Notes: generated from the letters alone by a model not told the origin. 64,000 nucleotides of DNA from Phoronis australis (GCA_002633005.1 NMRA01000002.1:999628-1063627), one strand, 5' to 3'. Positions 36,046-48,564 are shown, counted from the first letter of the stretch. A program made the numbers and translations.

Positions 36046-37112
36046 ACATTGTTTATCTCAAGAAAATAGTACCCTTTAAATGGCTTTATGTTCATACTAC
36101 ATGTATCATATTCACATCTTGATGAAAAAATAAATCTTCCTACTTTAAATATTTCTTGTGATATGTTGTTTTACTATGTGAGAATTTTAGACAACTTATG
36201 ATCGATTGGCGTTCTAACCTTATTCTGCTGCTGCAGTTGTGGTGCGATCTTTTGCATCGGCTTTCGGGCCATGAAACATTGCGCCACCTATTGGTTAGTT
36301 TCTTTTTCCCCCAAATTCTCCAATCAACTGTACTTCTTCTACAAGGTTGCGTAAATGTCACAACAAATTAACGGAATTGGTTTCATTTCGTTACAAGTTT
36401 TTAGTATTTTAATACCAGCAAACCGAATTTCTGAACAAATTTTGCAGCAATGATCCGCCAAAAAGAGTGGGAATGCGTCGAGTTAAAAAATTCCGTTTAA
36501 ATGATCGATGAGGAATAGAAGCGTACTTGTTTTGGTGACGGTGCAGGTCTCTTGAGTGAATAATTGTCGTGGTCCATTTCAAAATCCGGAAATTGATTGT
36601 GTCGGAAATAATGTACTCTTGACAAGTAAATCAACGAACCCTAAAATGCGGCTATTTGTAAAGATTTTAAAGGAATTGATCAACAATGGCACACTGTGAA
36701 GCAAGATAGAGTGAAAATGTTCAATCGTTCTAGCTTTCAAGGTAAAATTGATACCCATGGTTAAAAAGTGAGTTTGTTCAGGAAACGAGTTTCCTTGAAG
36801 TTTCAAAGAAATAGCAAGGAGGTTTAATATGTCTAATTTTTTTAATTTGCCTATTGATCATTTGAATACGACTTGTAGTGAAGTTAGTGGTGAATGGTCA
36901 CAGTCGGCAATGCATATGCCTGTATGGTTTTAGGCAATTCAAAAACAGTTCCAATTCCTTAAACTTCCAATAGAAAAGAGAAAATTCCGTCTTGGTGCCA
37001 AAAACGTTTCTCAAGCTTAACTTATACGGAAAATTACGAATCTTGTATCGAATGAGCGTGGATGGTAGAGCAAACAAACGTGGTGTAATACACTCCAGTT
37101 ATTGCATTTATG
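36046..37112. other. 1,067-bp insertion/deletion polymorphism between haplotypes
   Basis: The empty allele reads GTCAAATAATTG at 34011; the filled allele reads GTCAAA-insert-AAATAATTG, sharing only AAA. The block carries a dispersed repeat (36190-36460) and no gene. Three-base homology fits either a short target duplication or microhomology-mediated deletion. Confidence 0.6.
36190..36460 (+). repeat. Dispersed repeat family B, copy in the indel
   Basis: It shares GGTTGCGTAAATGT, TTTCATTTCGTTA, AGTATTTTAATACCAGCAAA and CCGAATTT with 46715-47010. A weaker third copy is at about 31190-31400. Confidence 0.6.
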
Positions 37113-38191
37113 AAATAATTGTGTTACATTGCAAACAAACTTATTTTAAAGATGTTTCTCTAAAACTAAACGTCTCGTTGTTATGAAGTAAATATTTTTA
37201 GTTTGAGACTGGAAATTTACCAGATTCTGCGTCATCTCTTTTTACTCAAATTCGAACTCGAGATACAAACTCAAGATAACAAGTGACTGTTATTCTATGC
37301 TAGAGAACATAATGGCTTTACGTGGATAAATATCTGTAACCCAAGTCTACAGATGATAGGCCCCAGTATAAAGATTAAAATGTCGAGTATGAACTCGAAA
37401 GCTCGAATCTAGTGGCCATCAAGTTCGAATTTGAACTAGAAACTGATATATATAAAAATCAAAATGTACTCGGGCACTGACTAATAGACACTTGTATTGA
37501 ATTCTCACAAGCGTAGAACGGATAATGCCAAAAATAAACTCTCGAGTTCGATTCCGAGTGTGAAGAGTATAGCTCGGCCCCCGGATTGCTGAACACAACA
37601 AATGCTGAGGACGAATGTCATGAACAACAATAAATAAGGAAACAGTGATTAGCCTGAATGTGCTGCTTTTGGAACGTGTGTGACACAAAAGAGTTCAACA
37701 AAATTTACACTATTTATTATATGTTAATAAATGAATGAATCCACTGATACACTATCAAAGTTGTTTTAAATGATAGCAAATTTTTGTAGTTTTCATGGTT
37801 TTAGTACAACTCCTCATTCGTCAATTAGCGTTCTTTATTTCACTCGTCCCTTATACACGGACCTTGACGCGGGGATTTCTTAGGATGTGGGTTACTGTTG
37901 AGCGAATGCTGTCAACATCAACAATATTTTTTGCTCAATAACATTTACATGATAAAATATCAACATGACCAAGGTTACCCATTAGGACTACATAAAGCGG
38001 AAGAGAGAAGCAACCCTACACAACTCGATAATACCGCGTAGGTACATGTAAATATCACAGGGTAGATAGCATTAGCCGTTGTCTACTACAGACTATTACG
38101 TTAGTGTTGCTGTAAAACTAGGAAACACATTGGTTCCTAGTGTAAAACTACATTAATGGCTGAATACGAAACTCGAATTGCCTGGACCTTT

Positions 38192-38494
38192 TGTTCCCAT
38201 AAAATAGCATCCCTTAACTTGACGGGGTTCTATTTTCAATACAGACAAGAACTTCGAAACCAACCAGCGAATCGAGAAAACGATTTAGAGTTTATTGCAC
38301 TTTTCAAACGCTAAAATCCAAAAATGGCGCATCACGCATTGCTTGTGACTAGAGTTGGTAACGGAAATCAAGTCATATTTCGATAAGGAGCATTAAGAGA
38401 CAGATTTTGTGAAGAGCAAAGGGCCTTCATTTTAGCCAGGTAAACAGGGCCAAAGGAAGCTTAAACTGTACGCTGCATGAAACAACATGGAAAC
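38192..38494 (+). repeat. Coding-like repeat family, copy B
   Basis: This is the haplotype counterpart of 35090-35392 with about 2% substitutions, including CATTAAGAG where copy A has CATTATGAG. Confidence 0.5.
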
Positions 38495-38622
38495 TATATG
38501 CGGGTTCATATAATGCGAGTCGGTTGGCGCAAAGCCATTGCAACGGTGAGACGACGAATGCGATCAGAAGCCTAATACATCTACATAAGCTTGTTTCCAC
38601 GATTTTATTGAGTAGTACTTAC

Positions 38623-38749
38623 GGACGCATTCGTAGTGAATTAATCTGTGTAGCAGGAATACGCAGCGTACGTTCCCTGAGTGGTGATTGAGAAGCGTAG
38701 GGATCATAGAGGTAAGTAGAATTGAGCTGTCCATTTGCTTCAACGTGAT
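38623..38749 (-). CDS. Candidate internal coding exon, copy B
   Basis: Sequence, acceptor and donor are identical to 35521-35647. It lies in the second haplotype copy, so the two entries probably represent one genomic exon. No upstream partner exon could be assigned with confidence between 38750 and 46000. Confidence 0.3.
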
Positions 38750-39453
38750 CTGTGGCTTAAAAATAACCACACAGTTGACTGAAAGATGAATAAATATGCG
38801 AAAAAAATACTTTTTATAACGATTGTTGTGTAAAAGTGATGTTTGTGAACTCCAAATCACGACATAAACATTTTGTTCTGTTTCAAGATCCCGTCTGTTA
38901 ACGCATCGTGAGCGTGATGTCAATACTCAGCGCTTTCAAGCTGAAGATGAGTTTTTTGGCGTATGATTTATACTGACATTTCAACGACCACTATTCGTTA
39001 CTCTGATGGCTGACTGGCCGCACGCACACACATAGAGACAGGCACGGTCTCCATGTCTACAGCTTCATGGGGTATTGTGAATCATACGTGGTTACGGTTT
39101 TTAGTAAGATTTGCCTGTTTAGTTTTCAGCTTATATAAAACTGAAAAAGTGCCCAATTCCCTAAATGTTCGCTTAGCGAAATTGGAAAACACCATTCTTT
39201 GTCTTACGTATTGTTTTTTTTAGGTTTAAGAAATGTTTTTGAGATCAGAAAGCAATTATGTCTTTCGAGATCACAAGCCATGTTGGAAGGTTCGAGTGTT
39301 TACTAGTGGATGCATGCAGCACAATAAATCACGCCTCCGATGGAAATATTCTCATTTTAGTGAATAACACTAAAATGGAGAACAGAAGACATGGCATTAG
39401 AAAATGTTGGTTTTTTAAACCAGCAATACAGGCCCTTAGCCAGGGGAGGTAAG

Positions 39454-39473
39454 AGGGGTTCGATCGAACCCCT
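39454..39473. repeat. Perfect 20-bp palindrome
   Basis: AGGGGTTCGATCGAACCCCT is a perfect inverted repeat, preceded by CCTTAGCCAGGGGAGG and followed by TTCGCGG. The arrangement resembles the end of a dispersed element, but no second copy exists in this window. Confidence 0.4.
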
Positions 39474-39556
39474 TCGCGGAAAAGGTCCAGCCCCAGCCTA
39501 TCCGTTATAGATAGGATTCAGATGAACAACAACAAAATTGTTACAGCTGCTGGCAC

Positions 39557-39593
39557 TACCAGGAAGAGATAATCTGGTTATCTCTTTCTGGTA
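39557..39593. repeat. 37-bp hairpin related to the 62.2-kb MITE
   Basis: TACCAGGAAGAGATAA, five bases, then TTATCTCTTTCTGGTA form a 16-bp stem with one mismatch. The stem equals the terminal repeat of the 62238-62444 MITE, so this is either a collapsed copy (termini without interior) or a solo foldback. Confidence 0.55.
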
Positions 39594-40343
39594 CTACTAA
39601 CTACAATGATAACTGAGTTAGTAATAATTATGAATTTGCTTCTGATTTAAAGCGCTACATGTAATCATCTGGCCGAACCCGCCCAGCTTCTCTCGAGTGG
39701 TATTTGCGTAGATGACAGGATCGTGCAGACGATTAGAGGAGGCTTTATGTTACTAATCGGCATTGAACACGCGCGGTGGTTACACCGTGATGCAACAACG
39801 GAGTCTAGAAAAAAAAATGTCTATACCTAGCTAAGCTATATAGCAGCAAGAGAGCTCCCAAAAAGTGATGTGATGTGAATGCCTTAAAATCGATCAAGAA
39901 ACAATATAGCAGAAAAAAGTTTATCTGATATTTCTTTCTAGCATAGTACGGTAAAGGGCAGGCGTTTTCAAATTTGGAATTGAAAGTGTTCGTCAAGTAC
40001 AGGTATGTTTTTCATCCAGTGTCCACTTCAATTGTGGATTGGTGGATTGACATGCATGCGTGTACACGTGTGTGCGTTTCCGTCCTTTTAATTCAGTAGA
40101 AGCCGACGGTAAGTTGACTATAGGCAGTCCTCCGTCTTTGCTAAAAACCAGAATTTAACTATAACCGTGTTTTCTTGCAATGAGAAAACACCGACAAGCA
40201 TGTTCACATTTTTGGGGAAAAGTATGTCTAGACCCAATAAAAACTTTGGTCAATGAAGATATACTTCTCTTGTCAATAGTGTCAATGGTGCACAGCCTCA
40301 CAGACTTCATGCAAGCGATTAACTTGTTGAAAAAGATTTCCAA

Positions 40344-40488
40344 GGTTAGATGTCACTATTCCGTAGGTTCGCTACTCCGAAGGTTCGCTACTCTGAAGGT
40401 TCGCTACTCCAAAGGTCCACTACTCCGAAGGTTTGCCACCTTCGAAAGTTCACTACTTCGAATGTCCACAATTTCAAAACCAGAACTC
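40344..40488 (+). repeat. 16-bp minisatellite (TCCGAAGGTTCGCTAC)
   Basis: About seven degenerate 16-bp units run from 40360, e.g. TCCGAAGGTTCGCTAC, TCTGAAGGTTCGCTAC and TTCGAAAGTTCACTAC. The overlapping ORFs on both strands are products of the repeat. Confidence 0.75.
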
Positions 40489-40539
40489 CGACAATTATTA
40501 TTTTTTTCTTAAATATAAGCACAACCCAAGGAGTCGCTT

Positions 40540-40710
40540 TCGCATTATATCCAGGTTCTAATTCACACCCTTGCACACATTCACTGGTAAGACCGAGCTC
40601 AGAGGAGTAGGAGACACTCTTGTGCAATGCTCGATTGTCAGCCAGCGAAGCTAGGATTCGAACCCAGGTATCCCAAACAGGCCGACCTCAAACCACTAAG
40701 CGACACCATT
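40540..40710 (-). repeat. tRNA-derived SINE-like unit
   Basis: On the minus strand TCGCTTAGTGG (A box, 40693-40703) and GGTTCGAATCC (perfect B box, 40654-40664) are spaced as in a tRNA. They are followed by a non-tRNA tail with GAGCTCGGTCTTA. Acceptor-stem pairing is poor, so it is a SINE head rather than a functional tRNA gene. Confidence 0.6.
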
Positions 40711-41384
40711 GATTACATAACTCTGCTAATGAGTTGTCACAGAGATGAATAAAGTATTGTCTTTGTGTCCATTTAGTAACCATTTAAATGAAGTGCAAAA
40801 GTTCTTAATACATTGATTAAATTGTTTACAAATGAACTCAGTTCCAACCACTGCCAATGGTGATTCTTGAATCTAACAACTCATTCTCAAGCATCGACAA
40901 CATCTGGGGCACGCGTCAGGACTGCCGCGATCAACGGTTTTAAATATAAGAAGACTGAAGGGGCTCTCTGATTCGTGAAGACTGGCAGGGACAGGGTAGC
41001 CTGCCAATTACATTTAATTTCAACCCGGCCGTGTGCGTGGTTCCGGTGGGTGAGGTTCAGGCGCAGCGGCCCTAAACATTTCAATCGCGCTGTGAAATGA
41101 TGCGACCTTGACATGGATTTGATGAATGTATCATGGATGATAATTCATCAAAACACCCGCTCCATATTTTTTTTAAGATTCATTAATCTTCTCGTTTTTC
41201 CGTGTTCGTAAGACATGCTGGTAATACCGCATGTGCATGAAATCCAAACAAAGCATTTTAGTACTTGGGCGTTGTTTTCGGTATAGGTGTACATCACTCA
41301 GTGTATATAATAGCAGTAGTATCGTTCATTTTTGCATGTAAAAGTGTAAAAATTACCGTTAGGTTGAAGAAGTTAGATCTTTTC

Positions 41385-41446
41385 GTAGTAGTGAACCTCC
41401 GAAGTAATGATCCTTCGGAATGGCGAACCGATTGGTGAGTAGTGGG
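41385..41446 (-). repeat. Inverted partner array of the 16-bp minisatellite
   Basis: Read on the minus strand, three to four units of the same 16-bp repeat appear (complements GTAGTGAACCTCCGAA, GTAATGATCCTTCGGA). The arrays at 40.36 and 41.39 kb therefore face each other across 0.9 kb, as the ends of one composite element would. Confidence 0.5.
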
Positions 41447-44400
41447 CTGTTCCCAATTCCAACGTCACTTAGGCAACTTAAGTAACACGCAAAAATATAA
41501 CTAAATAAAAAATTCGTCAAGTTATTCTCCGACTAAATATTTCTGTCCAAGTAGGTGTAATCAGTCATTTATGCATGCGTGATTTGAAAATTTGGCAGGA
41601 AGTAGCGCGAGAACGTTTTGGACCACATTACATCCGAATTGAGTCCCGTTATTTGCGGGCAGCCGTCACGGCATTCTCATCTCTAGTATTAGTAATTCCG
41701 TCTCATCTCAAAAACATAGAGCTGATGAGAGTCATCGTAGTGTATACAAATTTCCCTTCCTCCTGATTAAGCTGCGTCAACTGTGGGCCTTAATGAAAAC
41801 TCCACAGTGTCGATGTTTGCAAAATAGCAAAGGTCCTCCGTTCAAGAAATTCGAACCACTCCCTTCGCAATGCTGGCTACGGGCCTGCAGTATGTTGGCT
41901 CGGGTATATGTTTACGTGAAAAATCTGCCGCATTTCCAAGCACATCTAATTAATTTGACAGTGACATATCTACTATAATAACAGATGTGATGCGTTATTA
42001 TTGATAGTGTAATAAGTTGCAGCACAAAACTTGTGTTTGAATGCAGGCGTAGTTATCTGATATACAAGGTGTTCCAAAGACTGAAATTTTAGTTGTTGTG
42101 TTTAAAGTTCAGAAAGTGTTTCACTTCACAAACATCAGCAACCAGTTATCAAATAGGAAAGGACCATATAAAAAATATCTAATTCTGCTTCATCTTTCAT
42201 CCACCGTCCCCTTTGTCACAGTGTTTTGGTTGTACATATATGACATCGGCTCACCAGCATGCCTGCACACGGTGATTTCCTCGTTGAATTTCATTTGTAG
42301 CGACAGCTATGGGAAGAATCGATCGGGCCGGCTTGTGAGTGAGGACTCGCACCACAATATTGCGCAACATAATGATTTACGACTCATCATGTAGGTGCCT
42401 ATAACGCAGGGGAACTGCTCCACCGTCAGGTGTCGCATCACAATCGACATCAAGCAGACAAATGCACTGTGAAACTTGAACACTGTGGAAGCTTTATAAA
42501 AGTCCAACCGTTGTTATACCCATGAATGCGCCAGTACAAAATTTTCCAGCAAGTACATAAAACCGAAGTAGCAGAGTTTCACAGTTGTAGGTCTCCGTGC
42601 GTGAGCTTTAGCCGCTGTCAGACAGTTCCACTCCTTCGCTAACTAGATTTTCTGATAGTGATGAAAGTTTTCAAAAAAATATTCCATCAAACTGCTTGAC
42701 TTCATATTTCCTTTTCCTTGGGGATTATGTCTGCAATATCGTATTGCGCAAGGTGACTAACCGCAATAATTTTGAAATAAATATCGCGGTGTGCACAAAT
42801 TAAAATTTCCCCGGACTGAAAGGAGGTCAACCAGGAAGCGGTGTTCGCGAATGCGGGATGATGTGGGACGAGCATTCCTTTGATGCATTTTCATGAACTG
42901 CTGCTGAAAACTAGTGGTATATGTGACGAATCTGTTAGTAGTTCGAGAGGTGTTGATGATCTTTCATAATACATGTACACTATTAGATCAAAAAGCATTC
43001 AATTTGGTGGTTCTGGTCCGTATTTTTTTGAAAATCGAGTCAATGCTGCTAAATTTTTAGTTGCTCACCTTTTCAAGAAGGAAAATCCTCCTAAAATGAG
43101 AAAAAATGAAGCGCATTTTTTACTCACCGCTAGGCAAATCATGGCTTTTCAAAACTTACTTACAGGCCTTTTGCACGAAATCTTGGCTTTTTATTTTTAG
43201 TGAGCGCAGATCTCAAAATGAGTAGGGGTACAGTGAAGAATCTACTAATGCTTTCTTGCTCTGATGCTGTGCTTTTCTTTGTAAAAATGAGTCAATACTT
43301 CTGATCTGAGCTCGGATACATTTCTTTTACCGAATAATCATAGTCTTTTAAATGTAATAGATTTGATGGTGAACAGATTTTAAGATGAAGAAGTGCCTCT
43401 GACCCACTCTTGTAAAGAAAGGTAAAATGTTGATTTTAATTACTTATTGCATTAACAAATGATTGAAATGAGATATTCAATGTTATTGAAGGAAAAGCAA
43501 AACTCTTGTGTGGTTATCATGTTTTAATTGCAGGACCCCTTTGAATATTGTTTGACAAAATTTTAAGAAATGTTCTGACAACCATCCGTATCACTCGTGT
43601 GTTTAAAGAATATTGAACAAGCTTTGTAAACATGGATCGGTGTCCTTTAAAATTGCTTTAAATCCACCATGCGTCAACCTTTTTTAGTTAGACAAGGAAC
43701 TATTACAAAGCTGGTCGCAATAAGTTCTTTACTCAGACTACGTGTGACTTCTGCGCTTGAAGAACTTGCAGTTCGCTGCTGCCTGAGACGTGGCTAAACT
43801 TGACGTGTAACAGAGTCACGGCGGAGAATAGTCTTCAAATCCTTATCTGAAAATATCAACGAGGCTCCAGTACCCGAGGAATACTTACCAAATAAAATTT
43901 ATTTTCGATACTTTCGTTTTATTCTTTCCTTTCCTATTCTAGTACAGCAATTGTTTTTTTTTTTACCGCATTTGACCCTTCCTCGTGTCAGTGCTGCGCC
44001 GCCCATGTAATGGACGCTTACAAGTGTGATATCGGCCTAATTATCGCTTACACGAAGATGGCGCAGATCTCCGCTACCGACTAGTATTTTGAGGACTGGA
44101 AAACAACATATTTGACCTGCGCAAATGCTAGTCGCTGTATGGTGCGGTTTGAAGATGATGCATGCACTATTGAATCATACATGTAAATGTATGTGGATTA
44201 AACGCAATTAACCCTAAACATAACTTCTGCCGCGAGCTTAGCAGCAATTTTAAGTAAATTGCAATTATTCTCAATGTAAATAATGTTGGTAGGTCCCCAA
44301 TAAGCTCATGTTTATATTGGGTCTGTGTAGTTGAAGCGCAATTGAAATCGCGAAGAATTAGTGGAGAATCTGAAAATGTCTATCTCGTAAAGGACGTTTA

Positions 44401-46714
44401 GGTGTATAAATTTAATGGAACTAATGGATTTTTTGATCTTCACGACTAGTTCTTGGCAGTTGGCATAAAGGAGAGGCCCTAACCACGGTGATACAGCCGC
44501 AGGGTGTTTTTTGCAAATTGCCCCACTGTTGAGCTTCGGCTCATACGAAGGGTCGGCGTGCTTCGTGATGTTCTTCAATGGAATGACAACAAGTATATGT
44601 ATGACAGTGATTCACCTTTGACCATTATAACTGTTTTGATATTTACTTTGTGTACGCCGAGATTATCAAACTCCGTTTTATCATGTCCGCTTATAATAAC
44701 ATAAACGTTAAATCGATAATACGGCGACGTTTATGACGAACGCTACATTTGCTTTACTCATCCGCAACGTTTGCCTGCAGTTTTCTAGCGAGTATGAAAC
44801 GGGAAATGACAATATCGTATAGATGCTCACGCCATATAACTCAAAAGGGGGAAGACTATGGCAAAAACTTTCACTCCGGGCACACAAAATGTACCCCAGC
44901 TTGCCCTAGTTTTGTGATCCGAAAATGTGCATATTTTTGCGTAGAACAACCATGAACGGTATTCGTCAATTTCGATAAGACATCTAAAGAAGCTGTCAAA
45001 GATGCACACTTAAACCTACAGATACCACGTGTTGCACACACACTACAAGTATATAGAGATTTTGAATCAATTGTATACGCGATGGTCACAAATCTGACCG
45101 TACGGTGCTGGTCGTAATATATTTATGTCACGTGATATTGGTACAGTGTTGATAGCCTACTATGGCAGCTCCATTTTCCCAAAAGTTGATCGACAGAATT
45201 TTGATTATTCTGTTTGCTTTAAAACGTCTCAACTCTGCTTTTCTAAAAGCAATAACTGCTAGTGTTTCCTTATTGAACAAAATTTACAATATCGATAGTC
45301 GGCTGAAGCAGTTTCACTGAGTTCCGACAACCATAATGGCTGCTCCTGGTTGATTTCGCCGGTTCCGCCGGGTCAAGTGGCTAAGAAGTCTGATTGGTTT
45401 TTGATGAGAACTTCCGGTTTAAAGACCAATCAAATGTCGAAGTCGGTTGACAGACGAACCGGAGAAGACAATCAAATACAGCCATGCTATTGCTCAAAAT
45501 TATCCAACACGATTAAATCTGATACATTGCATTTAATTCATGAATACACGTAGCGTAAGCACGAACAAGTATTTCGGAGCCGTAGTCTGAAAAGTCGGGA
45601 AAGACAAACACTTTGTGAACATTGTTTGAAAATTGTTTCCAGGCAGTTTGCGACCAACTTGATTCTTGATTAGATGTGACATCTAATTCAGTGCTACCAC
45701 CAGATCGATAATCACTCATTTCTTAATTCACTAGGTAAGTCACATTAAAATATATTGACGCATCGAGTGATGTGAGTCCGGCAGCTGTAAAGTATAGTAC
45801 AAGGTTCGAGATGAGTTTACGTTGACGGCAAAAAGTTACTAGTGACGAAAAGAAGTAGAGAAAGTGACACGATATTGAGGCGTCTATCTGTGAGGAGTGT
45901 GAAATACGTACGTATGAAGTCGGACTGTAACTTAGTAATCTGGTATTATTGACTCTCTTGTGGCAACATTAGTTTTCCATTAGTGTCAGTTAAGTGATTT
46001 ACTGTGCCATGACGTTTTCAGATAAAAGAGACACTAACTGTTTCACCATAAGAGAGATTTCTCAAAGGGTTATCTTGTGTGTAGCTGAAATAATCCGCAG
46101 TACGTCGAAGACCGGGTTGTATTGGTCGGATTGCGGCTGGTACCCACAAATTTAATGAGTGAACTCGAAAGAGCGATCTTCTATGACCATGTCATCTTCT
46201 CGTAAAGTTTTGTTCCAGAAATATTCACCCCTCAGTAGAGATTAATTCCACAAAACTGATACTTTCGTAGGGGGTTTCCGACAGCAGTCTTTTCAATCCT
46301 CCTAAAAAGCTTCAAGACGAAATGCCATCATGAGAAGGATGAGCTGTTTATATTTTAATTAATTAGAAAATATGAAAACCCTTTCCATACATATTTTATC
46401 TACCAAGAAATTTTTGGCAATCAAATCGGATATGCAACATTTCAAAATAGACTGCACATTTGGATACATTTTGGGGCTCCATTATTTACAGCTGGCTCAC
46501 TGGTTACCTGATTTTGTCAGAAAAGTCACCCTTTAGAAGGGGATCTGGTCGTTAGAAATTTACTGTAAGTGTGGTTCCTAGTAGCCTTGGTGCAGGGCTG
46601 TATACTAAATATACAACTTTTCGTCGATGTGGGTAAAAGTGGGCAAATAAAATCCGGCACAAAATTTGTCTCATTTAAAAACTACACACTATTTGAGTAA
46701 ACTAAATTATTTAC
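41447..46714. other. Intergenic stretch
   Basis: It holds the small ORF at 45162 and a minus-strand frame at 45513-45719 (MSDYRSGGSTELDV...) that looks protein-like but is unrecognised. A poly-T tract lies at 43952-43963. Nothing else supported. Confidence 0.4.
45162..45320 (+). CDS. Candidate 52-codon small ORF
   Basis: ATG at 45162 (MAAPFSQKLIDRILIILF...) opens a 52-residue frame with a hydrophobic N-terminal helix and a Lys/Arg-containing second half, ending in TGA at 45318-45320. A CACGTG E-box lies about 30 bp upstream. The start context is weak and no homologue is recognised; it may be chance. Confidence 0.2.
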   Translation: MAAPFSQKLIDRILIILFALKRLNSAFLKAITASVSLLNKIYNIDSRLKQFH

Positions 46715-47010
46715 TGGTGTTGGAGAAATTGGCGTTCTACCGTTATTCGGCTGCTAAATTTGTCACGGCACGATCTTTTGGGTCAACTTTTGGTGCCATG
46801 AAATATCGCGTTACCTATTGGCCATTTTCTTTTTTGCCGAGTAATCAATCAGTTGTTCTTGTTCTACGAGGTTGCGTAAATGTTAAAACAAATTATACGA
46901 ACTGCTTTCATTTCGTTATAGGTTTTAAGTATTTTAATACCAGCAAACCGAATTTCAGAAGAAATTTTGCTACTGCGAAACTGTCATCATTTCCCGAGAG
47001 ATGTCGCAAA
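46715..47010 (+). repeat. Dispersed repeat family B, second copy
   Basis: It is homologous to 36190-36460. A 116-codon ORF (46666-47016) lies across it. The third copy at 31190-31400 keeps a related frame (FKYF.T...NFA..KLS), so either a coding origin or chance is possible. Confidence 0.6.
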
Positions 47011-47108
47011 AATTAGGAAAATGGGCGTACGCGTGTCTCGAACGTAATATATATAAAACGATGTCTGACTGTTCTTTGTGACAAAAGAAGGAGAATTATG
47101 CAAGAAAA

Positions 47109-47440
47109 CAGGGGCGGGTCCAGGATTTTGAGTTAGGGGCCAGGGCACAGGAATAACCAGAATTTCGCTACATGCGCGTGCCCAGCCTAAAATGTAGGGA
47201 TGCAGGGGTCTTGAAGTTTTGGGTTTGTGGACCTTATTACTAAAAAAAACGGTAAATGGGGTTTGTTCAAGGCCTATTCATTGTGCATTTGTCCACCGAG
47301 CCCCCTGGGTGTGCGCATATGCTAGTCAGCAATTCGCACCCCGAACTGCCAAATGGTATCTGGGAGAATTTTAGGGGGGCCATGGCCCCCTTGCCCCCCC
47401 CCCCTCCTCGTACGTTCGTCTCGCTAACATATCCGTCACA
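47109..47440 (+). mobile_element. hAT-like MITE, copy 3
   Basis: It starts CAGGGGCGGGTCCAGGATTT and ends ATATCCGTCAC after a C-tract at about 47394-47404. The interior matches copy 1 closely. A 63-codon ORF at 47256-47447 is produced by the repeat and is not a gene. Confidence 0.7.
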
Positions 47441-48564
47441 AAGTTGAATGTTTTGGTTAACTGGTGATTACCTCAGTGTCTCACAGTGCGATATACACGT
47501 ACAATGACAAACCCATAACATGTCGTTTAACACTCACTTATTGCGCCTGATCATGGGCGGCGCTGCATTGAAAACAGTGGAGAGCTGTAGCCTCCTCCCC
47601 TCAGCCCCCTATGGTGCGTTGTCCAAGCTGATAACCCTGTTCTCATTTTTAATGAGTGTTATAAATAGTAGCAGGATTTGTAACCTCGTTTCCACTAAAT
47701 GAAGTGGGATCCTAGGAGATGGTATGAAATAGCATTTCAAACAATACAGTTGGCGCACATTTGTTTTATAGTTGTTGAAGCTGAGCCATTTTCACCCGAT
47801 GAACTCGTCAATAAGAATCTTTTAAAAAATTTCGTCGCGCATTAATTTCAGCCAGTGTATCAATATGTCTTGAAAAGCCACACAAGGCAAGCCTTCAACG
47901 CCCTGCCTTACCAAGTGAGGCGTAATTACCGATTAATGATGCGCTGCCTCTAACACACGAGTGCGATCAGCCTCCCCCGCCACCCTCTTCCCCTCCCTTC
48001 ATTGAACCCCGTCTAGTGGCCACCGAGCACAGGCAACTACATAGCCAGTGGCAGTACTGTGAATGAACAGAGTTGAGTAAAAAAGAAGAAAATTATCCAC
48101 CACTTTTGCTCATCCCAGGTAGATATTTTTAAAAGTTGGTAACAACAAAAGGTTGTATCAATTTTTATAAAACAGAGACCAGAACTAGCTATGTTTTTGG
48201 CCCAAAGGGGAGGCCTTTGAATCCCACCAACTTCATGCTTCTAATAGCGTGACGATATTTCCACGAGTATTTTTTATTTGAAGAAAAGTTGCATCAACTA
48301 TTTCTGCCTACAAGTGTGATCCCCAATGGACGACATAACATTTGACTTCGTTAATTTTTAACGCCATTTATCTTTTATTGTTTGAGACTAATTCATCATT
48401 CAAAAAGGTCTTTGCAGTCTTGTTTTGCTTTAATCATGTCTGTGTGGTACCTGTCGGCAACGAACGAGGGACGGAAAAATTGGCGGTAACAAGGTGGCAA
48501 TCAGTAATCGCCGGCTTACCTGGAACTGTCAAAGAACGTGGAAATCGTCGACATTTCGTGTAAG

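Larger units (their letters stand above)
35973..38970. repeat. Haplotype copy B (long allele)
   Basis: This is the second allele of 33944-35868, joined after a 104-base gap and carrying an extra 1,067-bp block (36046-37112). Unique sequence resumes at 38971. Confidence 0.85.

Noticed and set aside
40653-40710. Functional tRNA gene on the minus strand
   Set aside because: A and B boxes are good, but acceptor-stem pairing is poor and a SINE-like tail follows; treated as a SINE head.
44055-44082. ATGGCGCAG start on the + strand
   Set aside because: The frame stops after eight codons without a donor.
46666-47016. 116-codon ORF as a host gene
   Set aside because: It lies on dispersed repeat family B, and the 36-kb copy has stops in the equivalent frame.
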